Below, piece after piece: positions 1 through 12,070 of a DNA stretch of 64,000 bases. The notes under the pieces were generated by a model. That model searched no databases, had not been told where the DNA came from, and worked only from the letters and a program-made list of their open reading frames with translations. The DNA comes from Trichoplax sp. H2 (lineage: Eukaryota > Placozoa > Uniplacotomia > Trichoplacea). The DNA lies in NCBI GenBank assembly GCA_003344405.1, contig NOWV01000259.1, positions 1 through 64,000 of the forward strand. The letters run 5' to 3'. Within the stretch, counting starts at the first letter, position 1. Each line of letters begins with the position of its first letter. Both the position numbers and the translations under genes were made by a program.

Positions 1-184
1 TATACGTAATGCTTATAAGTAACTACATATGAATGAATACCAGTTCTTGTATTAAATTATACAAGTAGTTTTAAAACATTTGGCCAAATTAAAGACAAAC
101 ATTCAGACAAATGCTAACTTTATTCACTCATTCATTGAATTTAGCCACATCACAATACATCAGCAGAAATTCGAAATACAAATT

Positions 185-611
185 TGTCACAAACCAGCTT
201 CGTGACAAGGATAACGTAAAACAAATCTCTAAATTACTATAGTCTCCGGGATTCAGTATCCCTACTCACAAGAATTTAGACGCCTTTGATTCTACGTTAA
301 AACAACTATACAATTGAGAACTGCTTTATTCAACTATCTGACGGGCTTATATACCCTTCTACAGCAGCTAACATTCACAAGTCATCTTATAAAAATACTT
401 AGGTGAGATAACTAGTTTTTCACAGTCGGACTACAATATGTCCATTCACAGAATCATTTCAGTGCACATTACAGCACAGCATTAAATTTACTGTAACACA
501 TTTATAATTAGAGTAATTCCTATAGTAAATAACTAGTTGTAATATAATATCACTATATTATATTAACCAAATTTAGATAGCTATTTCTTCACGGTAGTTC
601 GTACCGTAACA
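185..611 (-). mobile_element. Solo LTR, family A, with exact TSD
   Basis: Read on the minus strand this is an LTR-like unit. It begins TGTTACGG..., has a TATATAAG promoter-like motif followed by AATAAAG, and ends in a near-palindrome CACGAAGCTGGTTTGTGACA. The flanks at 180-184 and 612-616 are both AAATT, an exact 5-bp target-site duplication. A near-identical copy lies at 45597-46038. No internal retroelement sequence adjoins it, so it is a solo LTR left by recombination. The family is unnamed here; the pol fragments elsewhere in the window are Ty3/gypsy-like. Confidence 0.85.
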
Positions 612-703
612 AAATTATAAAACAAAATCATTTTAAGTCCTAATACCGAAAATATTTTCTATAGCAAATTATGATGATATTATCAACCTAATTTATATAG
701 CCA

Positions 704-1255
704 TGTCACAACGTCGTTTGCGGCACAAGTAACTGATTTTATTCCTAGCGTAACCGCTCTACCGTAACCGCTCTACCGTAATATACCGTTTCTAATAAGC
801 TTCACTAAGTCGACCAGTTCAGTATAAGACCTTATTCAGCAATGAGTATATCCAGATAACTTCATAAATCCTCTTTATTCGAACGATAGAATATACTACT
901 AGGCAATGTAATATCAGAACTCCTTCTATGATTAAAGGCACGCTCTTATATACCTGTGCCAGTTTCTATCGGCATAATTCTATTTACAATATACTTGATT
1001 TTGTATAATATATATTTATGATAGTCAGTATAGAATAAATATCTGTAAATTAATATTAAGTGTTTACCACTCTTACTCCAATTAACAAATCAACTTGACT
1101 TGTTACTTAAAAACTCACTAATCAAGTGTGACAACCTTTTTCACACATTCATTAATGGAAATCCATTAACGACTTAACATATCACAACTCTACTTTAGAA
1201 AAAAATATGAATAAATATCTTCTTTTTTTATTTACGGTAATGATGAACCGTAACA
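704..1255 (-). mobile_element. Solo LTR, family H, with exact TSD
   Basis: Minus-strand LTR. The 5' end is a short hairpin (TGTTACGGTTCATCATTACC and onward). GTATATAAGAGC and then AATAAAGAGG supply promoter-like and polyadenylation-like motifs. The 3' end is CGACGTTGTGACA. Both flanks are AGCCA (699-703 and 1256-1260), an exact 5-bp TSD. No second copy was found in the window, so the call rests on TSD, termini and internal motifs. Confidence 0.78.
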
Positions 1256-1295
1256 AGCCACAAAGAATTAAATACGAAAATTGTAAGAATCCAGC

Positions 1296-2420
1296 TGTTA
1301 CAGTGTTATACTCAGCAACATCAAGATTATAGTTGAAACATCTATGTTAGGATGATTTTGTTGATTTATCCTTATATAAAGAGTTTCTAATTTAGATATG
1401 TGATATTTAAATATAGTACTAGCTTTTATGGCGATATATACAACCTACTGAAATTAGTAGTTTATTTAGGGAATCTAGAGTAATCTACTTACAATTCAAA
1501 TCACTGTGATTGTAATTTACTTATGGTAGATTGTAGATTATCGTAGAAATGTTCCGGGATAGGACATATTATAATCTGACAATTTTATATTAGTCATTCG
1601 ACGTCTATGTTCGTAAATACTGCTGTCTCTTCATTAGGTAGAAATAGATAAAATTAGCTTTTGATTCATTGTCAGGCTTCAACTATAATATTACTAACTA
1701 GGATGTCTTTGCTATTGTAAAAGAGTACATGAATGCGATTAATCGTTGTCACAAAACAGCTTTGCGACAAAATATCGTAATGTACGATCATTAAGTCAAT
1801 TCCTTGAACAACGTATCAAGGAACGATATCTGCACTATCAGAAACACTTTGGAATCATTCACTGAATTAGATATTAATTTTAGCTACTGCTCCCTTAATG
1901 CAAACAACAGTATTTACGAACATAGACATCTGATGACTAATGCAAAATAGTCAGATTACGATATTTCCTATCACGGAACATTTTCAAGATAATTTACAAT
2001 CTACTATAAGTAAGTTACAATCACAATGATTCGAACTGTAAGTAGATGATTTGAATTCCCTATTGTAACTATTAATTTCAGCATGTGTATATGTGTCACT
2101 GTCATAAAAAGTCAGTGCTATATTAAAACACAGTATATCCAAATTAGAAGTTAACTAAATAAGAATAGGCTAACAGAATTATCCTAACATAGATATTTCT
2201 ACTCTAATACAGTATATAACACTGTTACAATCGTATAATAAAATTAGTTCTTATGATAAGTGTTTAACGTAAGATACGAGGCGTCTGAGTCTTTTTGTAG
2301 TCTGCTAGTATAGGAAAAGTGTTCCTGAAAGAGTAGATACTGCTCCCTGATTCGTGGTTCAGGGAATCAACTGTTTGATGGTGCATTACGTTATCTTGTT
2401 ACTAAGCTGTTTTTGTAACA
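1296..2420 (+). mobile_element. LTR, family B, split by a nested LTR
   Basis: Plus-strand LTR of about 637 bp once the nested insertion (1747-2229 plus one 5-bp duplication) is removed. It starts TGTTACAGTGTTATACTC and ends GCTGTTTTTGTAACA. The flanks CCAGC (1291-1295 and 2421-2425) are an exact TSD. It aligns along its length with copies at 15776-16457 and 27930-28542. In the 27930 copy the corresponding promoter segment reads GAGTATATAAATACG, so this family has a TATA box shortly before the nested insertion point. Confidence 0.87.
1747..2229 (-). mobile_element. Nested LTR (family B relative), exact TSD
   Basis: An LTR in minus orientation, ending on the plus strand with TGTCACAAAACAGC at 1747 and CACTGTTACA at 2229. 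The flanks are ATCGT at 1742-1746 and 2230-2234. The uninterrupted ATCGT site is present in the paralogous LTR at 28374-28378, which proves the insertion. Relative to the 15776 copy it lacks about 150 bp including the TATA segment, so it is a shortened LTR. Confidence 0.88.
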
Positions 2421-2425
2421 CCAGC

Positions 2426-5400
2426 TAACATTAATGGTACTGTACTACGCTAAAATTACTTTCAATTGCAATGTTGTGAATATTTCAATAAATTATGCAC
2501 ATAGAGTAAGACAGTTGTTATCGATATTAAGGACTTATACGAATGCTAAAAATTAAGTACGTGTATATCGAAAAGTAAATGTTTTCTCACAGTTTTATCA
2601 TGTTACTGATTTATGAAGCTAGCCCATCTTAGAGTAAATTAAATAACAAATTAATTATCATTAGCATTTTTTATTTAAATAAATATAAAGACCATCTATA
2701 CCTTCAAAGATGAACTTAAGGCTTTATTACTATTTATCTACTTAATACTCGTATGTTTATGTCCATCAAATACAGCAAACGGCTATTTTTAATTGAAATC
2801 GTAACTGGTGGCAGATAATAATGTGTAATGCTTCTGTTGTATTTAATTATCAATGAATTACATTCAGTGAATTAAACTTAACTTAAACAGCGCTGGCAAC
2901 CTTTAATATAATTCACAACTTTTTATTATTGCCTTATAACTCAAACAATAATATTATTGTCGTCTTTCAAAGGTAGGAAATTAGGGGGGAAACACAAAGT
3001 TATTTAGAATTTAGCAAACACTTATAAAATCAATTTAAAATTACAATAAGAGCAGAATTACTGCTTCAACCAATCAAACTAGCATCGCAAAATAAGATTT
3101 ACTCACATTTTTAGCAAAATCCTAATCTTCACTTTTTATCTTGATCTAAGACTTGAACTACTAATCTACTGAACTATGCCACCTTTTATTTTCTACGCAG
3201 AGCTATTAGTGCTATCAGACCATCAAATCGCTATTCTAAAGTTTTCTAAATGAAACTAGCAATTAAACACATATGATCAGATAAATTGTACCTTAGATTC
3301 CCAACATTACTAAATCTAAAAATGGTACTTTTCTACATTATATAATATATAACTAAAAAAGACTAAGACAGACTAACAATCTTAAATTAGGACCCAGATT
3401 GAAACGATTGGGTTTACCCTGTATTCAATAGCGAAGTAATATTATTTCTATTGTATTTTGTAATCAAAGTTGGCTACAAGTTTTTATCATAACTAAAGTA
3501 TGAGTATTATACTGGTTAAAAATATCAGATAAATTACAATCTAACATCGTGATATTCTTATCGAAATTATACTACAGAATATTCTTAAGTTCTAACCCGA
3601 ATAAAGGAGTTGCGTTTACAATATGCTACGATACTATGTTAAACCTCCTATAGTTAAACCAAATTAAGTTATTTTCAAAGCTACAATACTTATTAAATTA
3701 GCAATAAATCTTGAAGAAGAATTCTAAAAATTAGGCTTCATAACATAAGTATAAAGTCAATGATAGCAAATTAATGTTGGGAAATATTTATTATACCACA
3801 GAATGATTATTTATAATTCACATTTACGAACCATTACTATATACGTACACCGATGAGATTAATGCGTTCTTATAAGCACATTCATGCTGAAAGGAACTCA
3901 AATTGATATTGTTGATAACTATCAACGACAATAAATCCGTTATTATCCATTCACTAATCTAAAATCATACGAAATGGAGATAAATATGATAGCATTTAAC
4001 TGCGTACAATTTCAAAAATAAATAAATATTACATATCGATCAACAATATCTTCTAATTAAATAATTTAAAATCAACGATAGCTTTGTTAGCATAGCTTAT
4101 TTCCTGACAGATGGTCAGCTTGGGTCAGCCACTAAAATTTATGTTTTTAATTCGTGAATCCAGTTAAGTAAATTTCTTCTTCAAACTAGTACCATTAGCA
4201 ATACTAGATCTCAGTGTAATAGAAAATCGTATATATGTATACATAACGCCTATTATTATATTAACTAATCATAAGAGAAGCTCATAGAATTAATAAGATT
4301 TTATTAGGCCATAACTGTAAAACTAAATAGGCGGTCATTGTCCTATATCAGTTGTTATTTACCCGTATGATGTTAGAGTGCTTCGAGTGCGATATGGAAA
4401 TTACATTTGCTATATTTGTTATTGATTAAAAAGTGATCAGATAGTTGAATTTGTACCAAGATACTTATTTGATTAGATTATTTACTAATCAACAAGATAG
4501 GCAAGAAATAATGTTGCTGATGATAATTCCAATGGCAAAGGACATTTAAGAGCTTAAAGTGTTGATGTATGAGTTAATCTCTATACAAACAAGTGCAGCT
4601 AGAGCTATGAAAAAATCTTTGCCTTACAGTTTTTAACTTTCAGGCTATATAAAGTTATAAGTATTCAAGAAAGTTCATTAGACTAATATACTTGGACTCA
4701 TATAAACTTGTTAGTATTGATTTATAACAAAACAGCAGCATCCATTTGCTATATGCATCTTACATATACAAGGAAGTTGTCTAACGAAGTGGTGATAGGT
4801 AAGCTTTATTACTAGCAGTAGCTAGAACTAGGTAATATTTATTACATATTTACCTAGCTTCTGCATATTCTAAGTGTTTTAGAATCGAATCTAATTATTC
4901 TTTAATATGTACGAGTTCGTTTGAACGTTTTGTAATTCATGAGTTTATCCAGCAATATTCTTCCAAAATTATGATTATTTTATGTGCTATGTTTGCGATA
5001 TTTGATAGTAAGCAAAAGTGATAGAACGATTATTAGCTGTTCAATACTCTCAGATATCTTTCTTTCTCAGTAATCTGACGAAACTTAATCCATCAGACCG
5101 CGACACTGTTCAGTATAACGTAAAATTTGGTCAGACGTTGCAAGGATGTTCCAGAATCAATAACACATATTGCTACTTCTACGTAAATCTCGTAGCAAAA
5201 AATATTATAAATGCAATGCAGCATTATAAGCCTATATTATTTACTTTTTTTGTAGGAAGTCAGGTATCTTCAAATTGCAATTATTTACCTATTTTATTGC
5301 ACATCACTTGTAGAGCCAAAATACGTAGGGGATGATCATGATATCTTGCATACATTTCATTAAGCTTTCAAAATACGTGATATGGCCCATCGTAGAATTA

Positions 5401-8047
5401 GTAGCAAAGATTCTGCGACAAACACCCACATATTAATTGTGAATTATTTTTGTAGTGTAATTGATAGTTAAGCAATACGTAATATCTTATTAATTAATAT
5501 AATTTTACTTCTGTTTATACAGCCATGACCTCTATTTGTCTCTAATTCAGAATTATTAGAATTAGTTAAGAATATACAGTTAACATTTATGTTTGTCATA
5601 TATGATCAATAGTAAAAATAATTGTTAAAAGTAATGCAATATTTATTAAATTATCAATATTTACGAGCCAATTTCGTATAAATGAAGCAAAAACTTGAAG
5701 ATACAGAGATCATAATGCATAATGATAAATATGATTTGTATTCAAGTATAGTTAATTAGAAATTAGATAATGAAATTTATTATTGCATTCATAACACTAT
5801 CGACATAAATACCCGATTTATAAAGATATATGTATAAGTACAATTAAACTATTAATGTCGAAAGAATTATCCATTCTTTATCATGTTAGATATAATACAT
5901 ATTTAATACCTAAAACTTGGCAATTTAACTAGGATGAAACAATCAAAAATTACTTGCTTTTCATAATTTCATTTAATTTGTCTATTTTATATAATGGATA
6001 TAAAGATTAAACAGTCGTTGCAGTTATTTTTCATTAAATTTTCTACATTCTGCTTCGATAGTTTGAAAATAAAAATTAAGCAATAATCCGATCAATTATA
6101 GAACATTTTTCTATTTTTTAATACCTCTACATGTAGAAGCAATTCAATATTAGGCAAAACAATCTTACATCGATTATACTACATTTTTACCTCCTAAGAT
6201 AAAAGCTATCTATACTGTATACAAAAACTGCACCAAACACGAACAATCCTAGCCGTAACCTAACTATTACCGATACTATACGTTAAATAAATGATGCAAA
6301 ATCTTAATATTGTACATTATCTGTATCCATAATGTTGATAGTTGACTACTTACCACAGCCAAATATACTATGCTTAAGATAATTATACTTTACTACTTCA
6401 AATTGCAATGATTGTTTTATCCAACTAGAGGAAGTACCGTAATAGTTTATGATATAATATGATGTGTTCTTTAATTATAATAAAAGTTATCAAAGAAAAG
6501 GCAGCCATAACCTGTTTTATGAATCCAAGTGCTTACTTTATTACAATGTATAACAGCACCTCTTGCTAAGTAGATGATATTAAAATCGTCGTAAAGATGT
6601 GTAATTGATAAAGGATAACAAACGGACTTTTAAAATTGATCGAAAAGTATGTCCTATAAGTAATTTGGTAAAAAAATACAGTTAAAGTACAACAGCTTGT
6701 TAATTTCAAGAAAGTTGTTATTACAAAGCTGCAATTATTAGCATTGTGATATGTTATGCTAAAATTGAAAGCAATTTAAGACGATGTTATTTTAACATAC
6801 ATAAAACTAACTAGATTAAACTATCAGGCTTTAATCAGATACATGAATGTTTCGTTTGCAGATTGCATGCTAGTCATCGAAGATTTTAGTCCCATAAAGG
6901 TAAGTCTTTCTGAATATGACCTGATAGCGGCTATTAGCAATACCTGCTACCCAATTTAATTTAAGTATAGTAATTTGGATATCGTTTACTGTTTTAGTAA
7001 TATTTTGCAATCAGAATGCAAGGCTAAATAAATTCGACTAGTCACAAGAACGCCGAAGTATTGTTAAAAATTGAGGTAAATAACAAAATAATCAATTGAT
7101 GTTATAATTAAATTTGCAAGACAATGCCTAATATCGATAAGTTTACATTACTTTGCTAATAAATCATGCTAATACGGTAGTATCGAAACATCGCCTACCT
7201 TTGCATAAAAAAAATTCTATTAGATACAATAGCCGCATAAAAAAATATAGAATATTTTAGTTGTAAATTATTGTTACTGATATTAGTTAGAGTATTATTA
7301 ATATAATATAATATATAGATCAAATTTTAAGAATTCGCTTAAAGATTGAATTGAGATTCTTTAATTCTACATTTTAGTAATTTTTTGCGAATCTATCAGA
7401 ATACTATTTTTTTAGTCTCTAATTTATCCGTTACTTACTAATCAACTAATGCAATACCAGTAGTTTGCATTATTTCTAATTGTTATTCTTTACTAGTCAT
7501 CCGCACTTATTTATAAGAGAAGCTATAATTTAACATGTTAACAGTTACCGTAGTAGATACATTAGGGTCATTGAATACGTAGCATTCGTTCATCTCATAT
7601 TGTTTCATCAAATTGCTTGCGTAAATTAGCTGACCGGAAGGATGTTAAAAATTTTCGAAAGGCCATTATTAGTACCTTTGAAAGATAATCAGCAAACAAA
7701 GGTCATATATTGTCTATCTGAGTAATTTAAAATTCTGACTACAATAAAGGCAATCTATCGCTAAAGTATAAACGTAGGAATTGTGATCTAGATGAGTCAT
7801 ACACAGGACAAAATTTTGCAATCCACAAAGATCTAACACTCTACTGCTGTCTGAAACCCTAACTAATAAACTGGTATAGCTTTCACCGACGGTTGTGTTT
7901 AATCTATGTAACTTAATAATATAACTTTATCTAATTTACCAACCAGATTAGTATCTAGTTTAAAAGATTAAAATTGTATAATATGGTTTGAGCCTTTTAT
8001 CATTGAGAACAGTAATTATATACAGAATTTGATATTGATTATTAGCG
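2426..8047. other. Gene-poor AT-rich intergenic sequence
   Basis: No gene, RNA or clear mobile element is recognised. The longest open stretch (5018-5335, plus) begins at GTG and has no recognisable domain. It contains a short E-R-L-L-A-V-Q-Y string reminiscent of a receptor TM3 end, but nothing around it supports a receptor. The sequence is otherwise scattered stops and AT-rich runs. Confidence 0.6.
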
Positions 8048-9085
8048 ATGACTCAAGCGAATCAATCGCTTGCTAATTTTTTTTCGGTGCTTTATGCTTC
8101 TGCAGCTATTGCCGTTGTTCCTTTATCGGTTATAGGTTTGCTAGCTAATTTATTTGTACTTTATATCTTTATCACGGAGAAATTTTTTCGTAAAGTAACC
8201 TATCAGTTGATATTAATATCAGCCACGACGGATACAATCTCATCGATAACCTACATCTGTGTCTATAGTCAAATTGCTGCCAAATCGTTGAATTTAACCT
8301 CTGGTACAATCATGTGCAAATGCTTATTCTTCATTACTATGACATCTTATGCGATATCAATTATGAACTTAAGCTTGATCGCCTTAGATCGTTATTTTGC
8401 TATTGTAAAACCGTGGGCCAGATTTTATCGTTTGCATCGGAATCAATTTGTGATGATATGTGAAGTTATCATTTGGATTATGGCAATTATAATCAATTTT
8501 CCGTTACTTATCATTGGTAAAGCTTCCCTTCAAGGAACAGTTATGTGTGATATAACGGAAGTATCGACTCTGCAGTCTGTCTACTTTATTGCTTTTGCCG
8601 TACTTTTGTACATCTTACCGTCATTTGCCATTAGCATCATTTACTGGCGAATTATAGTCCATCAAAAAAATTATGTTCACCCTGGCCATGCACTACAAAA
8701 TCAACTTAAGGAGATGCAAATGCGTAAAAAGAAATTTATTACTGCCTTAATAAGTATTACAACAAGTTATATCTTGACCACTTGGCCATTTTTTGCTACT
8801 GCAATAGGAGTTGCTGTAACTCAAAAGACAATATTACAAATTCGTGAGAGTAGTTCAGCTGCCTTCTTATTGGCTTTCTTTTCCTATCCAGCAACAACAA
8901 GTATTACAATCTGGAATCCATTTATTTACTTGAAATTCGATTACAATGTTCGAGCAAGCGCAAAAGCTATCTGCCAGCGAGTAGGCATGATATCAGAGCA
9001 AAGAGTTCTAAGAATGATGGTTATTGAGGATAAGGAGCATCAGAAACTAAGTCGTAATACATCAATGGAATTTATCCGTGCATAA
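8048..9085 (+). CDS. Rhodopsin-like (class A) GPCR, receptor 1
   Basis: Intact intronless 345-residue seven-TM receptor. Visible landmarks: N-glycosylation sequon NQS at 5-7; TM1 about 17-42 with the conserved Asn in GLLAN; Asp62 in TM2; Cys90 at the top of TM3, pairing with Cys167 in the second extracellular loop; D-R-Y at 114-116 closing TM3; Trp143 in TM4; Pro191 in TM5; the family signature HQKNYVHPG at 205-213; TWPFF in TM6 (Trp246-Pro247) instead of the usual CWxP; and NPFIY (290-294) ending TM7. The tail of about 45 residues is rich in charged residues. The first ATG of the frame precedes the sequon and a normal-length N-terminus, so 8048 is chosen as start. It acts in the plasma membrane and is expected to couple to a G protein; the ligand is unknown. 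Paralogues follow at 22.3, 30.4, 47.1, 52.7 and 57.6 kb on the same strand. Confidence 0.95.
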   Translation: MTQANQSLANFFSVLYASAAIAVVPLSVIGLLANLFVLYIFITEKFFRKVTYQLILISATTDTISSITYICVYSQIAAKSLNLTSGTIMCKCLFFITMTSYAISIMNLSLIALDRYFAIVKPWARFYRLHRNQFVMICEVIIWIMAIIINFPLLIIGKASLQGTVMCDITEVSTLQSVYFIAFAVLLYILPSFAISIIYWRIIVHQKNYVHPGHALQNQLKEMQMRKKKFITALISITTSYILTTWPFFATAIGVAVTQKTILQIRESSSAAFLLAFFSYPATTSITIWNPFIYLKFDYNVRASAKAICQRVGMISEQRVLRMMVIEDKEHQKLSRNTSMEFIRA

Positions 9086-10496
9086 AATACTAATCGCTTT
9101 TGCAATGAAATAATATAGGATTAAAATTTCACAACATGTTAAAAATTTGAATATTTTTGATTGTAATATATGTTACGGTTCATAGAGCTGTCTTGCCTGT
9201 CACGAAATTACAGACCATAGATAATTGTAATGAATGTCTATAGAAATTTATCGGTTTATACTGGCTGAATCTTTATAATTATGTACTTCAATCATCCTTT
9301 TACTATTTTTACTTGTTTACTACCAAGATGGTTAAATATTTAGAAAGTATGATGTGTTTAATAGTATTCAATAACAATATCAAAAGGCCTAAATCTATTT
9401 TTTTAGATTAAATATTAATAGTTTTCAATCTACTAGACGATCGAAAGGTCATATTGAAAGTAAAATATTTAACAAGCTGCTAGTTTAACTTCTAAGCGCA
9501 TAAAAGTCATATTTGAAGCTGAAGCCCTGTATCTGATGTTACGTAAACCTTTGCAGTTTGTGTTTTATAATTCATTCCACAATTTAATGCACATTTTATA
9601 ATTTTATAACTTATTAGAAAAGTTAAGATTTTACACTACTCTATCACGCTAATAAATTTAATTTGGCATTAAAGCCGTAGTGGTCATGGATTTGCATTTT
9701 ATTACGTATAACATATATTAGTGCTGATGTTGGTATCATAGCCATGCACTCTACATAAATGAAAGAGGTTATGTTTGGCTTGCGATAAAAACCGGATATC
9801 TTGCAACATAAAATACAAATCTAGGTATGTAAAGCTGCAGATTAAATCTATCTACGGTTTTAATAGACACTATTATTAGCTTGTTAATAAAGAAACGCAT
9901 TTACAGCTTTAAAAAAATAGCGTAATTTTTCTAGGTATGTAAGAACATGATAAATCGATCGCAAAATTTCGAAGCTTGTAGAAAATTAGAATCATAATAA
10001 ATTTCAATACAAATATATCCCATATATAGTTCTACTCTAGCCTAATGTACGTCAAGAAGGCTTTTAGAAAGAATAATTGATTAATTTGCAGTTGCCTGCT
10101 TATAAATTTTCATACCGTTTGTAGCTGTAATCGGCAGAACAATATTCTACAATGTCTTACAATGACCTAGGTTAAGCAATAATTTGCATTATACATATTC
10201 TACGACGGATGATTTACAATTTATTGCGGCAGTAGCTACACTACTTATACCGATATATTTTCCAATTAGCCACCGTGTGATGAAGTATCCATATTCTAAC
10301 ATACGAAGTACGTATCAATCTTTTCCCTCTAGCATTAATTGTTACTCAACACTTTAATCTACATAGTCATCTGTATTCTAACATTGAATTTTTATTTGTA
10401 GTATATATTATGAGTAACTAAATATGGCTTACGCTATATCGAGTAAGCCAAGCTACTATACATCCTACCAATAATCTGCTATCCAATGCTAAGTTA
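9086..10496. other. Intergenic, nothing recognised
   Basis: AT-rich sequence between receptor 1 and the first nested LTR block. No ORF of note, no RNA gene and no clear repeat was seen. Confidence 0.55.
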
Positions 10497-11735
10497 TGTT
10501 ACTGTAAAGCTTGGATTTTATAACCCCTTAGGTTCGCAATCGTTTAACTCAAAGTTTGAATTATTAAAATTGAGCAAATCTCTAACATGACACAAGATCA
10601 GGTAAACGCCGTGTTTAACCTAAAAAGTATTCGTTTATTAATGGAACGCTTAATAAGAGAAGGATACACTTTTCTTCCCTCATAATAACAGTTGAAAGTA
10701 ACTAAGATAAACCAGATAAGGTGCGACTTAGTCTTCATGATAACAATTCCATATTACCGAACAGTTACATTAAAATATTACACAAAAATATCTCCTAATA
10801 TAGCTATCTACAGCGACCTCATACGCTCTGTTGCGAGCTAGGAATAGCCCTAATTTGCAACGAGGATTGAGAGGGTGATATCTATACTTTACTACTGTTA
10901 TTTGGAATACCAGACAATTGTTATTCCAAAGCAGATAGGATTTAACACAGGGAGACCTTCAAGACTTACTAGAAAATCACAATCTAATTTATTGTTGGTG
11001 GACTTGCCGTTTATGTAGGTTCCTACCTAAAGCCGGTTTAGCTACACAAGTCACCTCGTCTATCAGAAATTAGCCTAATTAATACCCTACAGAGATTCTA
11101 TCTGTACAGATTAGATACAGCCTAATCCTATTAAATTTACGGTAACGGTATTAAAACAATCAATGCTTATTAATAGTTTAACAGATACATATATAGCTAT
11201 CCTACTAAGACATTTCCTTGAACTAAGGAATTTTACTATGAAGCGTAACAACCTTCGAGGCGATAGATATAATCCAGTTTAGCAGTTGGCAATTGCTGTT
11301 TTAGTTTATGTAATTCTAAGTTAAGGATATCAACCGTTATACATTAAAATTACAATTAAGGAGACCGTAAAACATTTCTGAGGTACAAATATATAAAGAA
11401 TGTAACATAGAAATAATGTATATGTCACGAAGATTGCTTTCGTGACACGCACATAATATGAATAGTATAAGTCAACCTTTTCATCATCAGTAATCATGAT
11501 TTTACCTTATAAGCATAGTAGACTATTCATTTTCTTAATGCAACCGTACTTCAATTACTACTGTAATTAGCTGAAACTAGTAGAGTTACGAAGATCTATC
11601 GTTAATCGATCACTGAAAAAACTAACTTATTGTCATAATTTACGAAAACATATCGCCAACAATGTGATCTACGGAAAGATTTCTGAAGCCGATTTTAGCT
11701 AAACTAAGTGTCGCGATATTATAATTGTCGTGACG
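10497..11735. mobile_element. Old dispersed repeat, family C (probable LTR), interrupted
   Basis: The ends carry hairpin-like motifs resembling the LTR termini in this window: GTTACTGTAAAGCTTGG at the left and TCGCGATATTATAATTGTCG at the right. The segment around 10518-10800 aligns with 27851-27929 plus 28543-28700, sharing blocks such as CTCATAATAACAGT. The two copies are each split by a different LTR insertion (family D here, family B in the other). No matching TSD was found, so the boundaries are approximate and the orientation is left open. Confidence 0.5.
10829..11447. mobile_element. Solo LTR-like element, family D
   Basis: The unit begins TGTTGCGAGCTAGGAATAGC and ends in the palindrome TCACGAAGATTGCTTTCGTGA followed by CA. 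The flanks are CGCTC (10824-10828) and CGCAC (11448-11452), a 4/5 match consistent with an ageing TSD. It interrupts repeat C; the other C copy reads continuously across the site near 28820-28830. A shorter second copy is at 36753-37186. No clear TATA or polyadenylation motif fixes its orientation. Confidence 0.72.
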
Positions 11736-11758
11736 CAAAAATAAAATCAGATTATGTT

Positions 11759-11995
11759 AAAGTATAGTGATAGTATATATTTTGTGTTAAGATATTGTGA
11801 TAACTACTATTTGCATTAAAATATATTGAAAATAGATATCTTGTTAACGATATTGTGATAATTGATATCTGGTATTAAAGTACAGTGATTGTGGATTTCT
11901 TGTGTTTGGATATTGCGATAATTCATATTTAGCTTTAAAGTTTAGTAAAAATGGGCATTTTGTCTTAAGGTATTATTAAAATTGATGTTGTGGAT
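11759..11995. repeat. 60-bp minisatellite, four degenerate units
   Basis: Four head-to-tail units start at 11759, 11818, 11878 and 11938 (periods 59, 60, 60). Each opens with AAAGTA-like sequence and carries a central GATATTGTGATAA-like core. Divergence between units is substantial, so the array is old. It lies immediately right of repeat C. Confidence 0.7.
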
Positions 11996-12070
11996 ATGTA
12001 ATCTATTTGTAAATTTCAGAAAGTATATAATGATACTGTAAAATAAATGGACAAAAAGTAAGAAATTTCT

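Noticed and set aside
5018-5335. 105-codon open frame containing ERLLAVQY, reminiscent of a receptor TM3 end
   Set aside because: It starts at GTG, is preceded by stops, lacks any TM segment of normal length, and the rest shows no receptor pattern. The resemblance is about eight residues, which chance can give.
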